Shown in pieces: positions 42,224-50,872 of a stretch of 64,000 bases of DNA. The notes under the pieces are model-generated. The model had not been told where the DNA came from and did not search any database. It saw only the letters and a list, made by a program, of their open reading frames with translations. A program made the translations under genes and the position numbers. The DNA is from JBKEAJ01 sp047974415. Lineage in GTDB: Bacteria; Bacteroidota; Bacteroidia; Bacteroidales; Prolixibacteraceae. Every line of letters starts with the position of its first letter. The stretch's first letter is position 1. The stretch covers positions 22,666 to 86,665 of the forward strand of contig JBKECH010000011.1 in assembly GCA_047974415.1 (NCBI GenBank), in the 5' to 3' direction.

Positions 42224-44017
42224 TTACCACCCTGGATTTTGTACCAAACTGCCGTTTTGGTCAATTTGCCCTTTAGGAATAGGGAATAAATAGCGCCTTC
42301 CTGCAGTAAACACCCTCTTTTCTATATCCGCAAAATTTTCACTGGCATCAGCAAAAGTTCTAACATAAAATGATTTTCTGTCTTCTGAAATAACTATTAA
42401 ACCAGGAACTTCATCCCTAAGCTCATAAACTACACCTCCAGCTGGTCGTCCATGATTAGCATCTCCTCCGTACTTCCCCCAGCGTAGAAGCGTCCAATAG
42501 AAATCTCGCTCTTTTGCCAACTCCACACGACGTTCACGCTTATAATCTATCCAAGCTTCAGCAAGGGTGGATGCTGTGGATGGAGCTAAACCTCCATGCT
42601 CAACCCTTGTTTTGTTAAGCGTCTCTACAGCAGCTTCTATTTTAACTTGTCTTAAAAGAGCCTCCGTTTTGTTCATATACACTCGTCCCAAACGAGTAAT
42701 AACCCAATGATAATCAGTAGGAATTCCGACATAGACTCTAGGAGATACCGTATAAGTACCTTTTCTCCAATAATAATTCGTTGCCGACAAGCTCCACTGA
42801 CGTGAACCTCCTTCAATCTTTCGATTCAAATTCCCCTTAACCCTTGTAGCAATATTCTCTCCAAACCAAATTGAACTATCTCTAACAACTGTTGCATCAA
42901 GGCGCTTATCGGCATTGTCATAAATAATTTCATTTACTGTTAAATCAACTCCGTCTTTCACTTTCCAAGTCCTATCTCCTATAAGCTCCATATTATTTAA
43001 AAACTGTGATGTTTGATCCCATGGAAGAGCCTTACCAGTTTGCTCGTCTGTTATCAAAAAATTATCGACCAAGGTCTGAGACGGAACATTGCTATTCCAT
43101 GCTTCAAATACTTCAAAATCTGCTTTAAAAAGAGGATGTGCTCCATATTTTATAAGTACATCTCTTTTTATATTAGGCACACATTGTTGCAAGTCTTCAA
43201 CATTGTCACAGTTGTTGTTTAGCTTATTACGATACAAAGCAAATATTATTTCTTTTGAATAAGGGGAGCGTTCGTCAAACATTGCTCCATAATTAGACTC
43301 CAAAGAATAAACACCACTGTTTATAACCACATCTGCCGCATCTATCGCTTGCTGATAGTAGTCGGATTTGCCCGTATAGGCTGCTGCTTGCAAACAGACT
43401 TCACTCTTTATTGCAGCCGCGGTATATTTAGAAGCTTTACCAGGAAGAGCACTATCTGGCAAATCGACAATAGCATCGTCTAAATCTCGAATTATATAGT
43501 CATAAGCCTCTTCAACATCCTTAGTAAGAGGAAATTTATAAGTTTTCTCCTCTGATGTCAAAACTCTATCAATCCATACAATACGTCCAAACCTACGCGC
43601 CTGCCAAAAATAAATCATTGCTCGCAAAAATTTACCTTCTGCTATCAGTTCTCGCTTATCTTCATCAGCCAACGACGACTCCCGAACATTCTTAATAATT
43701 AAATTGCTCCTACGTACCAATCCAAACTTATTAAAACCAAAATCACTCTCCCTTGTATATTCTTCTTTGGGAACCCCTTCTACACCTTCATTCTGAACTC
43801 CATTTGTTGTCCAATTCTCCATACTTGCATATCCTGCATATTGGTTTAATATATCATTATAGGTTTTATTAACAAACGCATCTACGTTAGTCCGACTCCC
43901 CCAAATTAGGTCCTCCTCAAATTTAGATCCATAAGGACTTGAATCTAACAAGTCCTGCTTACACGAAAAAAGTAATATAGTCAATACTATATACGAGATT
44001 ATATATTTTGCATTCAT
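42224..44017 (-). CDS. SusD/RagB family nutrient-binding lipoprotein
   Basis: A ~597-residue outer-membrane lipoprotein (signal ending LLFSC) that acts as lid of the SusC transporter. SusD features include the TPR-type helices (LIAEGKFLRAMIYFWQARRFG), TAAAIKSEVCLQAAAYTGK and the C-terminal WIDYKRERRVELAKERDFYW, LLRWGKYG and YLFPIPKGQIDQN. I chose MNAKYIISY as start because an earlier Met (44041) overlaps the end of the susC gene and lacks a signal sequence. It lies ten bases downstream of susC. Confidence 0.92.
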   Translation of the reverse strand: MNAKYIISYIVLTILLFSCKQDLLDSSPYGSKFEEDLIWGSRTNVDAFVNKTYNDILNQYAGYASMENWTTNGVQNEGVEGVPKEEYTRESDFGFNKFGLVRRSNLIIKNVRESSLADEDKRELIAEGKFLRAMIYFWQARRFGRIVWIDRVLTSEEKTYKFPLTKDVEEAYDYIIRDLDDAIVDLPDSALPGKASKYTAAAIKSEVCLQAAAYTGKSDYYQQAIDAADVVINSGVYSLESNYGAMFDERSPYSKEIIFALYRNKLNNNCDNVEDLQQCVPNIKRDVLIKYGAHPLFKADFEVFEAWNSNVPSQTLVDNFLITDEQTGKALPWDQTSQFLNNMELIGDRTWKVKDGVDLTVNEIIYDNADKRLDATVVRDSSIWFGENIATRVKGNLNRKIEGGSRQWSLSATNYYWRKGTYTVSPRVYVGIPTDYHWVITRLGRVYMNKTEALLRQVKIEAAVETLNKTRVEHGGLAPSTASTLAEAWIDYKRERRVELAKERDFYWTLLRWGKYGGDANHGRPAGGVVYELRDEVPGLIVISEDRKSFYVRTFADASENFADIEKRVFTAGRRYLFPIPKGQIDQNGSLVQNPGW

Positions 44018-44027
44018 ATCTTTATTA

Positions 44028-47000
44028 TTAAAATCCCACATTTACACCTAGAGAAAACACTCGTTGAAGAGGATAACCATAGTTGTTTGCACTACTTGTT
44101 TCAGGGTCCATCTTGTATTTCGAATACAGTTTAGATATAGTAAACAGATTAGTTCCACTTACAAATACATCAAAACGACTAAAGGGTAAAGTCCTAAATA
44201 ACTTCTGCTTGAAGTCGTAATTCACCTGCAATGATTTCATTCTAAAGTACCTTGCACTAATCAACCAAAAGTTAGAAGTAACTCCGTTATTGTTGCCATT
44301 AAGAGTTTCATCTGTAATTAGACGAGGATACAAAGCCTCGGTGTTATTAGGCATCCAATAGTCTTTCTGGAAAGGGTAAACAATGTACTTCGACTTTGTA
44401 TTGCGCAACCTATCTTCCAAATAGACATGCCGGCTTCCAGTTCCTTGAAAATGCATACCTGCCGACCAAGCTTTATAGCGTAAGTCAACAGTAAAACCAT
44501 ACATCAAACGTGGGAACGAAGGTTTACCTGACCTCACTTGGTCTTCGCCATCTATTTGCCCATCTCCATTTACATCCTGATACTTTATATCTCCTGCCAC
44601 CAAATTGTACGAACTATTACGCTTAGGGCTATTCATTACATCCCAGGCATCCTGATAGAAACCTTCTGATATATACGCAAGACTGCCATATCCTCTTTGA
44701 TGCGTCTCGCGTGTTCTTGGGTTTAAGAGTACATTCTCAGATTCGTCGTATTTATTTACCCACAATTGATCGAAGTAAGTACAGTTTGCTCCTATATCAT
44801 AGTAGAGTTCACCTAGGTGATTTTTGTATTTTAAATCAAACTCCCACCCAGCTCTCCTATGATTCCCTTCCGTATTCACTTTAGGCAAGGATGCTCCCAG
44901 CGGATCGGAATAATTCGATCCAGAAGGCGAGCCTAGAAAGTTTGTAGTCTCATAAAAGAAGTAATCGAAAGAACCTGATACCTTGTTTCCAAAAAATGCA
45001 AAATCAACTCCCGTATTAACTGACCTACGCTCATACCAAGTAATATCTCGACTAACAAGTGCTCCTTCATCAAAACCAGGAACCACTTTCCCATCAATAA
45101 CATAACCTCGTTCAATCAATTTATATCCTGGCAAATATTCATAACGATCAACTCCATCATCAAGACCCGTTTCCCCATATGAAAAACGTAACTTAAAGAA
45201 ATTCATCTTCAAACTCTTCTTAAATGACTCCATGAAATTCTCCTCTGTAACAACCCAACCTGCAGACCCCGAATAGAAAATACCCCAGCGTTCATCCTTT
45301 GGGAAATTATCGTTGCCGTCAATACGAATGCTACCTTCAAGCATATATTTATTGTTAAACCCATACTTCAAACGTCCAACATACCCAGCATTCGCACCTT
45401 CACTCTCTCCTCCATTATTTTTTGCAGTCTCCGCTGGTCCTGCAAAAATCTGATCTACATCTAATTCGAAATTCTCGCGCGAAGCCTCTACAAACTCGGA
45501 ATACCAATACGTTTCATCATAGCCAACCAAGGCCTCTATTGCATGCTTATTAAATACTTTATTGTAAGTAAGTAATGGCTGAACTCGATATTGCCATCCT
45601 GAACTTGAGTACAATGACAGATTTGGCAAATTTTTCCCTTCTGGCACATCACTACCCAAAGAATATTGATTGGCATTTACCCTCCACTTCTTATTAAAAT
45701 CATTATCATTCCTATAGTATGCTAAGAACTTGAATTGCAAACCATCAACCTTAGGTATATCCCACTCCACATTTAGCTGACCATTGACATTGCGATTATC
45801 ATTACGGTCATATCCTGAGCTAGGGTCAATCTCAACTATGGGGTGATCTGACTCTGAATAATAAAGGCCCAAATCGTTATATGCAAGATTCATCGGATCT
45901 GTGTTCTGAATATGCCCCCAAGTTTGTGCATAATTGGTAGAATAGAACGAATAGGGCGCACGTGTCTTTTGAACATTCCCAAAAAATGAGAGAGTAGCTT
46001 TTAATCCAACTTTCTCAAAATTATTACTTAGGCTCATACGATATGTATAGCGCTTCAGCCAATTGGTATCAAACTTATAAAGAGACCCTTGGTCAAAATA
46101 AGAAAGTGATGCAAAATACTGTGTTTTTTCATCGCCCCCCACCAATGAAAGATCGTGCCTATTTTCTTGCGCAAAATTATTCAGAACCTCATCCTGCCAG
46201 TCTACGTCTGGGTAATTATAAGGGTCTGACTGATCCTTAAACTTCTGTACTATGTCTTCACTATAAGGAAGTTCCTGTCCATCATAGGTAGCCGCTGCAT
46301 TTTTAATCATTACCATTTCATAGGAGTTCAACTTCTTTGGAAGAACTGTTGGTTGACTAAAGTTATGGCAGTAGCCATAATTTATGTTCATTTTACCTTC
46401 TTCTCCTCTTTTTGTGGTAATGACAATTGCTCCGTTCCCCCCTTTTGAACCATAAATAGCTACTGCCTCTGCATCCTTCAATACGGTAAGGCTCTCTATA
46501 TCTTTAGGGTTCATGCGGTGCATTTCATCCATGTTAGAAGTTGTAACTCCATCTATTACTAAAATTGGAGAACCTCCTCCACGAACCGTTACCGAAGGTT
46601 GCGCTCCAATACCGCCACCACTGTTGGTTACAATCAAACCCGCAGTTCTTCCTCCCAAGGCATCTCCAATACTGCTAACTGGCAAGTTTAAAATATCTTC
46701 TGTCGAAATTTTTGAAACAGCAGCTGTAGTAGATCGCTTAGTAGTCGTTCCATACCCAACCGCTATAACCTCATCCAAGCCTACAGCGTCTTCTTCCATC
46801 CTGATGTCGATGCGAGTCATATTTCCTACCGCCACTTCTTGTGTTTTCATACCCATAAACGAAAAGATTAGTGTTACGCCTGTGGATGGGATGTCGGCAA
46901 TGGAGTAGTTTCCATCGACATCAGAGATTGTTCCTTTGCTTGTTCCTTTTATCATTATTGTTACTCCGGGGAGTGGCAGGCCAGAGGCGTCTGTAACATT

Positions 47001-47444
47001 ACCACTTACAAGCCTGCCTTGGATCTCTTGCTCCAGCACCGGCAGAGCTTCTGTAAGGTTTCCGCGAGCAGGTATTTTTTTCTCTGTTTTAGCTTTAATA
47101 ATGACTTGTCGATCTTTTATCTCGTAGGTATTGTATTTTGCAGGGAGGGCTTGTTGGAGTACCGAGTTAATATCCTCACCATCAACAATTATTTGCACCT
47201 TCCTATTCAAGTCTAGAGTCTTCCTGCTGTAGATAAATATAAATTCGCTGTTCCCTTCGATTGTTTTTAGTAAGTCTCCTACTGAGATATTGTCGTAATG
47301 CAGGGTGAACTTTGTTTGTTGCGAATACGACGAGGATGCCATCCCCACCATTGAGAAGCACATTAGAAAGGAAAGGATCTTCATTTTTAGTAAAATCTTT
47401 GGAATTGAGCCGCATATAACATGGGCTCTACTCTTTTTTTTCAT
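44028..47444 (-). CDS. SusC/RagA TonB-linked outer-membrane transporter with STN domain
   Basis: A ~1138-residue TonB-dependent transporter. After the signal peptide an STN domain (FTLHYDNISVGDLLKTIEGN, VQIIVDGEDINSVLQQAL) marks it as a signal-transducing transporter that talks to a FecR anti-sigma factor. Then come a carboxypeptidase-like regulatory domain (VTDASGLPLPGVTIMIKG), the plug (SIGDALGGRTAGLIV, VRGGGSPILVIDGV) and the 22-strand barrel ending FSLGVNVGF. The start MKKKSRAH (47444) is preferred to Met seven codons earlier. Upstream lie its FecR and sigma partners. Confidence 0.93.
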   Translation of the reverse strand: MKKKSRAHVICGSIPKILLKMKILSFLMCFSMVGMASSSYSQQTKFTLHYDNISVGDLLKTIEGNSEFIFIYSRKTLDLNRKVQIIVDGEDINSVLQQALPAKYNTYEIKDRQVIIKAKTEKKIPARGNLTEALPVLEQEIQGRLVSGNVTDASGLPLPGVTIMIKGTSKGTISDVDGNYSIADIPSTGVTLIFSFMGMKTQEVAVGNMTRIDIRMEEDAVGLDEVIAVGYGTTTKRSTTAAVSKISTEDILNLPVSSIGDALGGRTAGLIVTNSGGGIGAQPSVTVRGGGSPILVIDGVTTSNMDEMHRMNPKDIESLTVLKDAEAVAIYGSKGGNGAIVITTKRGEEGKMNINYGYCHNFSQPTVLPKKLNSYEMVMIKNAAATYDGQELPYSEDIVQKFKDQSDPYNYPDVDWQDEVLNNFAQENRHDLSLVGGDEKTQYFASLSYFDQGSLYKFDTNWLKRYTYRMSLSNNFEKVGLKATLSFFGNVQKTRAPYSFYSTNYAQTWGHIQNTDPMNLAYNDLGLYYSESDHPIVEIDPSSGYDRNDNRNVNGQLNVEWDIPKVDGLQFKFLAYYRNDNDFNKKWRVNANQYSLGSDVPEGKNLPNLSLYSSSGWQYRVQPLLTYNKVFNKHAIEALVGYDETYWYSEFVEASRENFELDVDQIFAGPAETAKNNGGESEGANAGYVGRLKYGFNNKYMLEGSIRIDGNDNFPKDERWGIFYSGSAGWVVTEENFMESFKKSLKMNFFKLRFSYGETGLDDGVDRYEYLPGYKLIERGYVIDGKVVPGFDEGALVSRDITWYERRSVNTGVDFAFFGNKVSGSFDYFFYETTNFLGSPSGSNYSDPLGASLPKVNTEGNHRRAGWEFDLKYKNHLGELYYDIGANCTYFDQLWVNKYDESENVLLNPRTRETHQRGYGSLAYISEGFYQDAWDVMNSPKRNSSYNLVAGDIKYQDVNGDGQIDGEDQVRSGKPSFPRLMYGFTVDLRYKAWSAGMHFQGTGSRHVYLEDRLRNTKSKYIVYPFQKDYWMPNNTEALYPRLITDETLNGNNNGVTSNFWLISARYFRMKSLQVNYDFKQKLFRTLPFSRFDVFVSGTNLFTISKLYSKYKMDPETSSANNYGYPLQRVFSLGVNVGF

Positions 47445-47493
47445 AACTTTGTAAAGTTTTATCATTAGTCTATATACTTAATGTGAACACTCG

Positions 47494-47523
47494 AAAACCG
47501 GCGAGGCCTAATTCGCTGGTTTT
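47494..47523 (-). terminator. Hairpin between fecR and susC of PUL 1
   Basis: AAAACCGGCGA and TCGCTGGTTTT pair over 11 bp (one G-U) with an eight-base loop, flanked by A and T runs on both sides, so it could terminate transcription leaving fecR. This would separate the constitutive sigma/anti-sigma unit from the inducible susC operon. Confidence 0.65.
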
Positions 47524-47565
47524 CTTTTAAAAAAAATGTCTTGTTTTATTTCATAGGCATAAGGC

Positions 47566-48789
47566 TTAGTTTATCAATATTTCATTATTTTTTATTTCGT
47601 ACGATATTCCTGTTACCTGAGATAGGGTATACATGACTTGCTCAAGATTTTGTTGCAAATCCAGTTTGCCCGACAACGGCAGCGCTTTGTCTATTGCTTC
47701 GGCATCATAGCGAAAGGACACATTATAGAATCTCCCAACTCGAAGTAACACTTGGTCCAATTTCTCGTTCGAGAATTTATACCATCCTTTTGTCCATGCC
47801 ATATAATCTTGGGCATTATGCTCCTCATTAACTGCGATTATATTGTCCGTCGTGTTATAAACCGCTTTTTGGTTTGCTTTTATTTTTACCGTTTTTACCT
47901 TTCCTTTTGCACCATCACTCGCTCCTGATATTTCAACACTTCCTTCGAGCAGTACAGTCTCGCTACTATTATCTGTGCCATAAGTGCTAAGGTTGAATTT
48001 TGTTCCCAGCACCTTTACATCAATTCGTTGAGATGAAACAATGAATGGTTTTTTTGTATTTTTGGCAACCTCGAAGTAGCCTTCACCATCGAGAAAAACC
48101 TTTCTATTTTCGCCTTTAAATTTCTGAGGGAAAGCAAAGCGACTACCAGCGTTAAGCCATACTCTGCTGCCGTCGCTGAGCGTGAGCGTCATTTTCGATC
48201 CAAAGGGGACGAATATTTCATTCATCATCGCCCCATCTGTCGTTGTTACATTGCCATGAGCGTTGTATACCGTATCGTCGTTTACGCTTAAAGCATTCTT
48301 GTTGTCCAGCACTGTTACCTGCGATTCTGGCTCTTTGATTATAATTGTTTTTCCGCTAGCCAAAGTCAGCACTGGCAGATTTTGATTGTCAGCATTTACT
48401 GTTGCGGTGAAAGTATATTTCGGTGTTTTTTGAATGCGAAAATTCAAATGCCAAGCACCTGCAAGGGCTACCAGCACGAGCACGGATGCAACAGCTCCGA
48501 CACTTCTCCACAACAGCACAAGTTTCCGTTTTCCACTTTGGCGTTCCTGACTTTGCTTAATCTTAAGCCACAACTTATGTCGTCTTTCATCGTCTAGGTC
48601 TGCTTTATCTTCCAGAAACAGCGTGATGAATTTTTTAGCTTGTTGTATATTGCTTTTATTGTCCTTATTTGCTTCTATTAGTTCATTCCACTCATCCTCA
48701 GAGCTAATGTCCATGAGTGTTCTTACAAACTCTTGATTGTGGATTAGTTCTTCTAACGTTGCTTTGTTGTATTCTTTATTCTTGAGCAT
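47566..48789 (-). CDS. FecR family anti-sigma factor with DUF4974 domain
   Basis: A 407-residue membrane protein. The N-terminal cytoplasmic part (about 1-90) would bind the sigma factor. One membrane helix follows (about 93-112, VGAVASVLVLVALAGAW). The periplasmic FecR domain shows FVPFGSKMTLTLSDGSRVWL, FKGENRKVFLDGEGYFEVAK and VKVLGTKFNLSTY, and the C-terminal DUF4974 domain (about 335-407: YKFSNEKLDQVLLRVGRFY) contacts the STN of the transporter. It lies 70 bases after the sigma gene. Confidence 0.92.
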   Translation of the reverse strand: MLKNKEYNKATLEELIHNQEFVRTLMDISSEDEWNELIEANKDNKSNIQQAKKFITLFLEDKADLDDERRHKLWLKIKQSQERQSGKRKLVLLWRSVGAVASVLVLVALAGAWHLNFRIQKTPKYTFTATVNADNQNLPVLTLASGKTIIIKEPESQVTVLDNKNALSVNDDTVYNAHGNVTTTDGAMMNEIFVPFGSKMTLTLSDGSRVWLNAGSRFAFPQKFKGENRKVFLDGEGYFEVAKNTKKPFIVSSQRIDVKVLGTKFNLSTYGTDNSSETVLLEGSVEISGASDGAKGKVKTVKIKANQKAVYNTTDNIIAVNEEHNAQDYMAWTKGWYKFSNEKLDQVLLRVGRFYNVSFRYDAEAIDKALPLSGKLDLQQNLEQVMYTLSQVTGISYEIKNNEILIN

Positions 48790-48859
48790 TTTTCTGTCCT
48801 ATATACTTAGATAAGGGCAGTATTAAAGTTTTGTGACAGAAAATCAATAAAAATAAAAT

Positions 48860-49453
48860 TTATTTTATCTTTTCTTCGTCTAGCAACATTAACAAAAGAA
48901 GTAAAGTCTTGTTATTCAAATATTTTTTCAGTGTCTGAATTGCCCTAGATACGTTTTGTCTTGCCGTATCGTATGAGATTGACATTATCTCACATATCTG
49001 AGAATAGTCTAAATCACAATTGAAGCGATAGTATAGTATTTCGCGTTGTTGGGCACTTAGTTTTTCCATGCCCAATTTCAATTCACGCTCTGTCTCTGAC
49101 AAATTTTCTTTGCTTATCAACCTTTCTTCGACTGTTGGAGCAAAGTCGGGTTCTATTTTCGAGTCTGGACATGTTGCATTGTTGCGATTTTGTTGCTTTA
49201 TTTCGGCAAACAAGCGTCGTCGGAATGCTTTCAACAAGTACATCCTGATGTCTTCGGTGTCTCCCAGAGAATCTCTTTTCTGAATGATGTAAACAAATAG
49301 ATCGTGAATTACATCAAGTACTAAACTCTCGTCAGATGTGAATCTCTTTCCGTATAGAAACAGAAAATCTACATTGTGGTGGTAGATTAAAGATGTCGCA
49401 TTACTGTCTCCATCTCTAAAATTATCCCATATTTCTTTATCCGTATTATTCAC
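48860..49453 (-). CDS. ECF-type RNA polymerase sigma factor (PUL 1)
   Basis: A 197-residue sigma-70 family factor with region 2 (VLDVIHDLFVYIIQKRDSLG, the -10-binding segment) and region 4 (LSAQQREILYYRFNCDLDYS, then ICEIMSISYDTARQNVSRAI, the -35-binding helix-turn-helix). Its own C-terminus is leucine-rich (LLLLLMLLDEE). In this phylum such factors pair with the adjacent fecR and STN-bearing susC and induce the PUL when the substrate is present. It heads the minus-strand PUL 1. Confidence 0.92.
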   Translation of the reverse strand: MNNTDKEIWDNFRDGDSNATSLIYHHNVDFLFLYGKRFTSDESLVLDVIHDLFVYIIQKRDSLGDTEDIRMYLLKAFRRRLFAEIKQQNRNNATCPDSKIEPDFAPTVEERLISKENLSETERELKLGMEKLSAQQREILYYRFNCDLDYSQICEIMSISYDTARQNVSRAIQTLKKYLNNKTLLLLLMLLDEEKIK

Positions 49454-49592
49454 AAAAAAACCTTTTACCGTCTATGCAATAATTCACTCATTTTGCGCTC
49501 ACGAAGGTAAGAAAAAGTTTTATCGTACGATATGTTTAGTAAATGTATTTAGAACGAGAGCTTCCGATATGCGCCAGCAAGGCACTAGAAAT

Positions 49593-49619
49593 GAGGCTAA
49601 AACAAAGATAATTAGCCTC
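49593..49619 (-). terminator. Possible weak terminator or hairpin after the EEP-fold gene
   Basis: GAGGCTAA and TTAGCCTC form a perfect 8-bp inverted repeat with an 11-base loop. On the minus strand it is followed by ATTTCT, a weak T tract. It lies about 46 bases after the stop codon of the EEP-fold lipoprotein gene. Confidence 0.4.
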
Positions 49620-49623
49620 GGGA

Positions 49624-49667
49624 CTCTACTTTCTAGTTTATACTCTCGATATTATAGACGGACTCTA
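49624..49667 (-). repeat. F1 left-end fragment (inverted)
   Basis: On the minus strand the sequence GTCCGTCTATAATATCGAGA, then GTATAAACTAGAAAGT follows the F1 left end (GTCTGTCTATAATATTGGGA, GTCTGAACTATAAAGT) for about 40 bases before losing similarity. TA plus the first G makes the TAG stop codon (49665-49667) of the EEP-fold gene. Confidence 0.65.
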
Positions 49668-50699
49668 CTTAAGTTCGAAGCTTGACAGAACAGCCTTGTG
49701 GTCGGTGGGCCATGTTCCTACAGGAGGAATTATATCTTCCTGTCCATCGTCGGGCACTCGCTTACTAAAACTTATTGCACCGTCAGGTCCAACAACCTTC
49801 GTATCCTTAAGTATCAATTTTGGATTAGGATAATAATAAATGAAATCTATTCTTTCGCGCTCGTCAGCATTGGGCGCCCAAGTCAATTTATTTATTGGCG
49901 CACTTTTGCAATCTGCGGGAAACGTATAGCCTGGGTGCGTAAGTGGATTGGGATAAAGTTCTCGGTAGCTATCTTTAAAGCCCTTGTCCAGTAGCATTTT
50001 TGATATTGGCCACTCCACGCTTACGCCATTGTGGCTACGCAAGTTTTTGCATTCTTCTGTCCAGTCCAGCAAAGACGGTTCATTGAAATCTCCTCCTAAG
50101 ATAACAATACGCCCCTTGTTTATATCATTCTGAGCAGCAAGCAGAAAGGCTTCTATTGCCTCGTCCCTGTTAGACAGATTATTCCTATATATTATTGAGT
50201 CAACATTAAGCAATGGTGTTTGCTCTTTCCAAGTGCAGCCATTGTATCCAAACACCTCGTAATAAGTACAATTAAGATAGTCGAGATGAGCAGTATAAAT
50301 TGCAAATTCTGCTTCTCCAACTTTTGCTACTAGGCGATGTATAGTGCCATGGTCATTGCTAAGTGGATACGTAGCCGTGCTATCGCTTATGGGGTAACGG
50401 CTAAGCAAACCCGTGTCGTCCGAGAGGAACGAATAATAAACAGCTCCTTTTTCTTTCAATGCTGCTACAATACGCTCGTTAAAACGAGTGTTTTTATAGT
50501 TTCTCACTTCACTGAAGGTGACAAAGTCGGCATCCGAACTCAAGACTTCGTCTACGATAGCGTCAAACCCGCCATCGACAACAGTGCCTTCTTGCCAGAT
50601 ATTAAACTGTAATACTTTTATTTCCTGGCTTTTGCCAGAACATCCTGTTAACAATAATGTTGCACACAACAACAACGTCCATTGTAACTTGTTTTTCAT
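49665..50699 (-). CDS. Endonuclease/exonuclease/phosphatase-fold lipoprotein
   Basis: A 344-residue lipoprotein (signal ending LLLTGC, Cys20) with the DNase I-like metallophosphoesterase fold: VLQFNIWQEG, FVTFSEVRNY (metal-binding Glu), YTAHLDYLNC (His), ILGGDFNEPSLLDW (Asp, Asn), the ERERIDFIYYY strand and TWPTDHKAVLSSF (Asp-His pair). Substrates in this superfamily include phospholipids, sphingomyelin, inositol phosphates and nucleic acids. Being the last gene after susC/susD of PUL 2, a role in releasing a phosphorylated nutrient at the cell surface is plausible. The stop codon is created by an F1 junction. Confidence 0.85.
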   Translation of the reverse strand: MKNKLQWTLLLCATLLLTGCSGKSQEIKVLQFNIWQEGTVVDGGFDAIVDEVLSSDADFVTFSEVRNYKNTRFNERIVAALKEKGAVYYSFLSDDTGLLSRYPISDSTATYPLSNDHGTIHRLVAKVGEAEFAIYTAHLDYLNCTYYEVFGYNGCTWKEQTPLLNVDSIIYRNNLSNRDEAIEAFLLAAQNDINKGRIVILGGDFNEPSLLDWTEECKNLRSHNGVSVEWPISKMLLDKGFKDSYRELYPNPLTHPGYTFPADCKSAPINKLTWAPNADERERIDFIYYYPNPKLILKDTKVVGPDGAISFSKRVPDDGQEDIIPPVGTWPTDHKAVLSSFELK

Positions 50700-50784
50700 T
50701 GGTTTATAATTTTGTTTTTATATGATTTAATTTGAAATTCAAATTTAGTACTTCTTTTTATTTTTGAGAGGGATTTTTTTTAAA

Positions 50785-50836
50785 CTTTCCCTCTTTTCTT
50801 TGTTACGCTACGCCCATCAAAGAAAAAGAGAGAAAG
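50785..50836. repeat. Imperfect 18-bp inverted repeat
   Basis: CTTTCCCTCTTTTCTTTG at 50785 and CAAAGAAAAAGAGAGAAAG ending at 50836 are near-perfect inverted arms around a short loop (TTACGCTACGCCCAT). On the minus strand it lies between susD and the EEP-fold gene and could be a transcript-processing hairpin or attenuator; the tail after it is A-rich on that strand, so it is not a standard terminator. Confidence 0.55.
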
Positions 50837-50872
50837 CTCCTAGCCCTCCAAAAGGGATTGTATAATTTGAAC

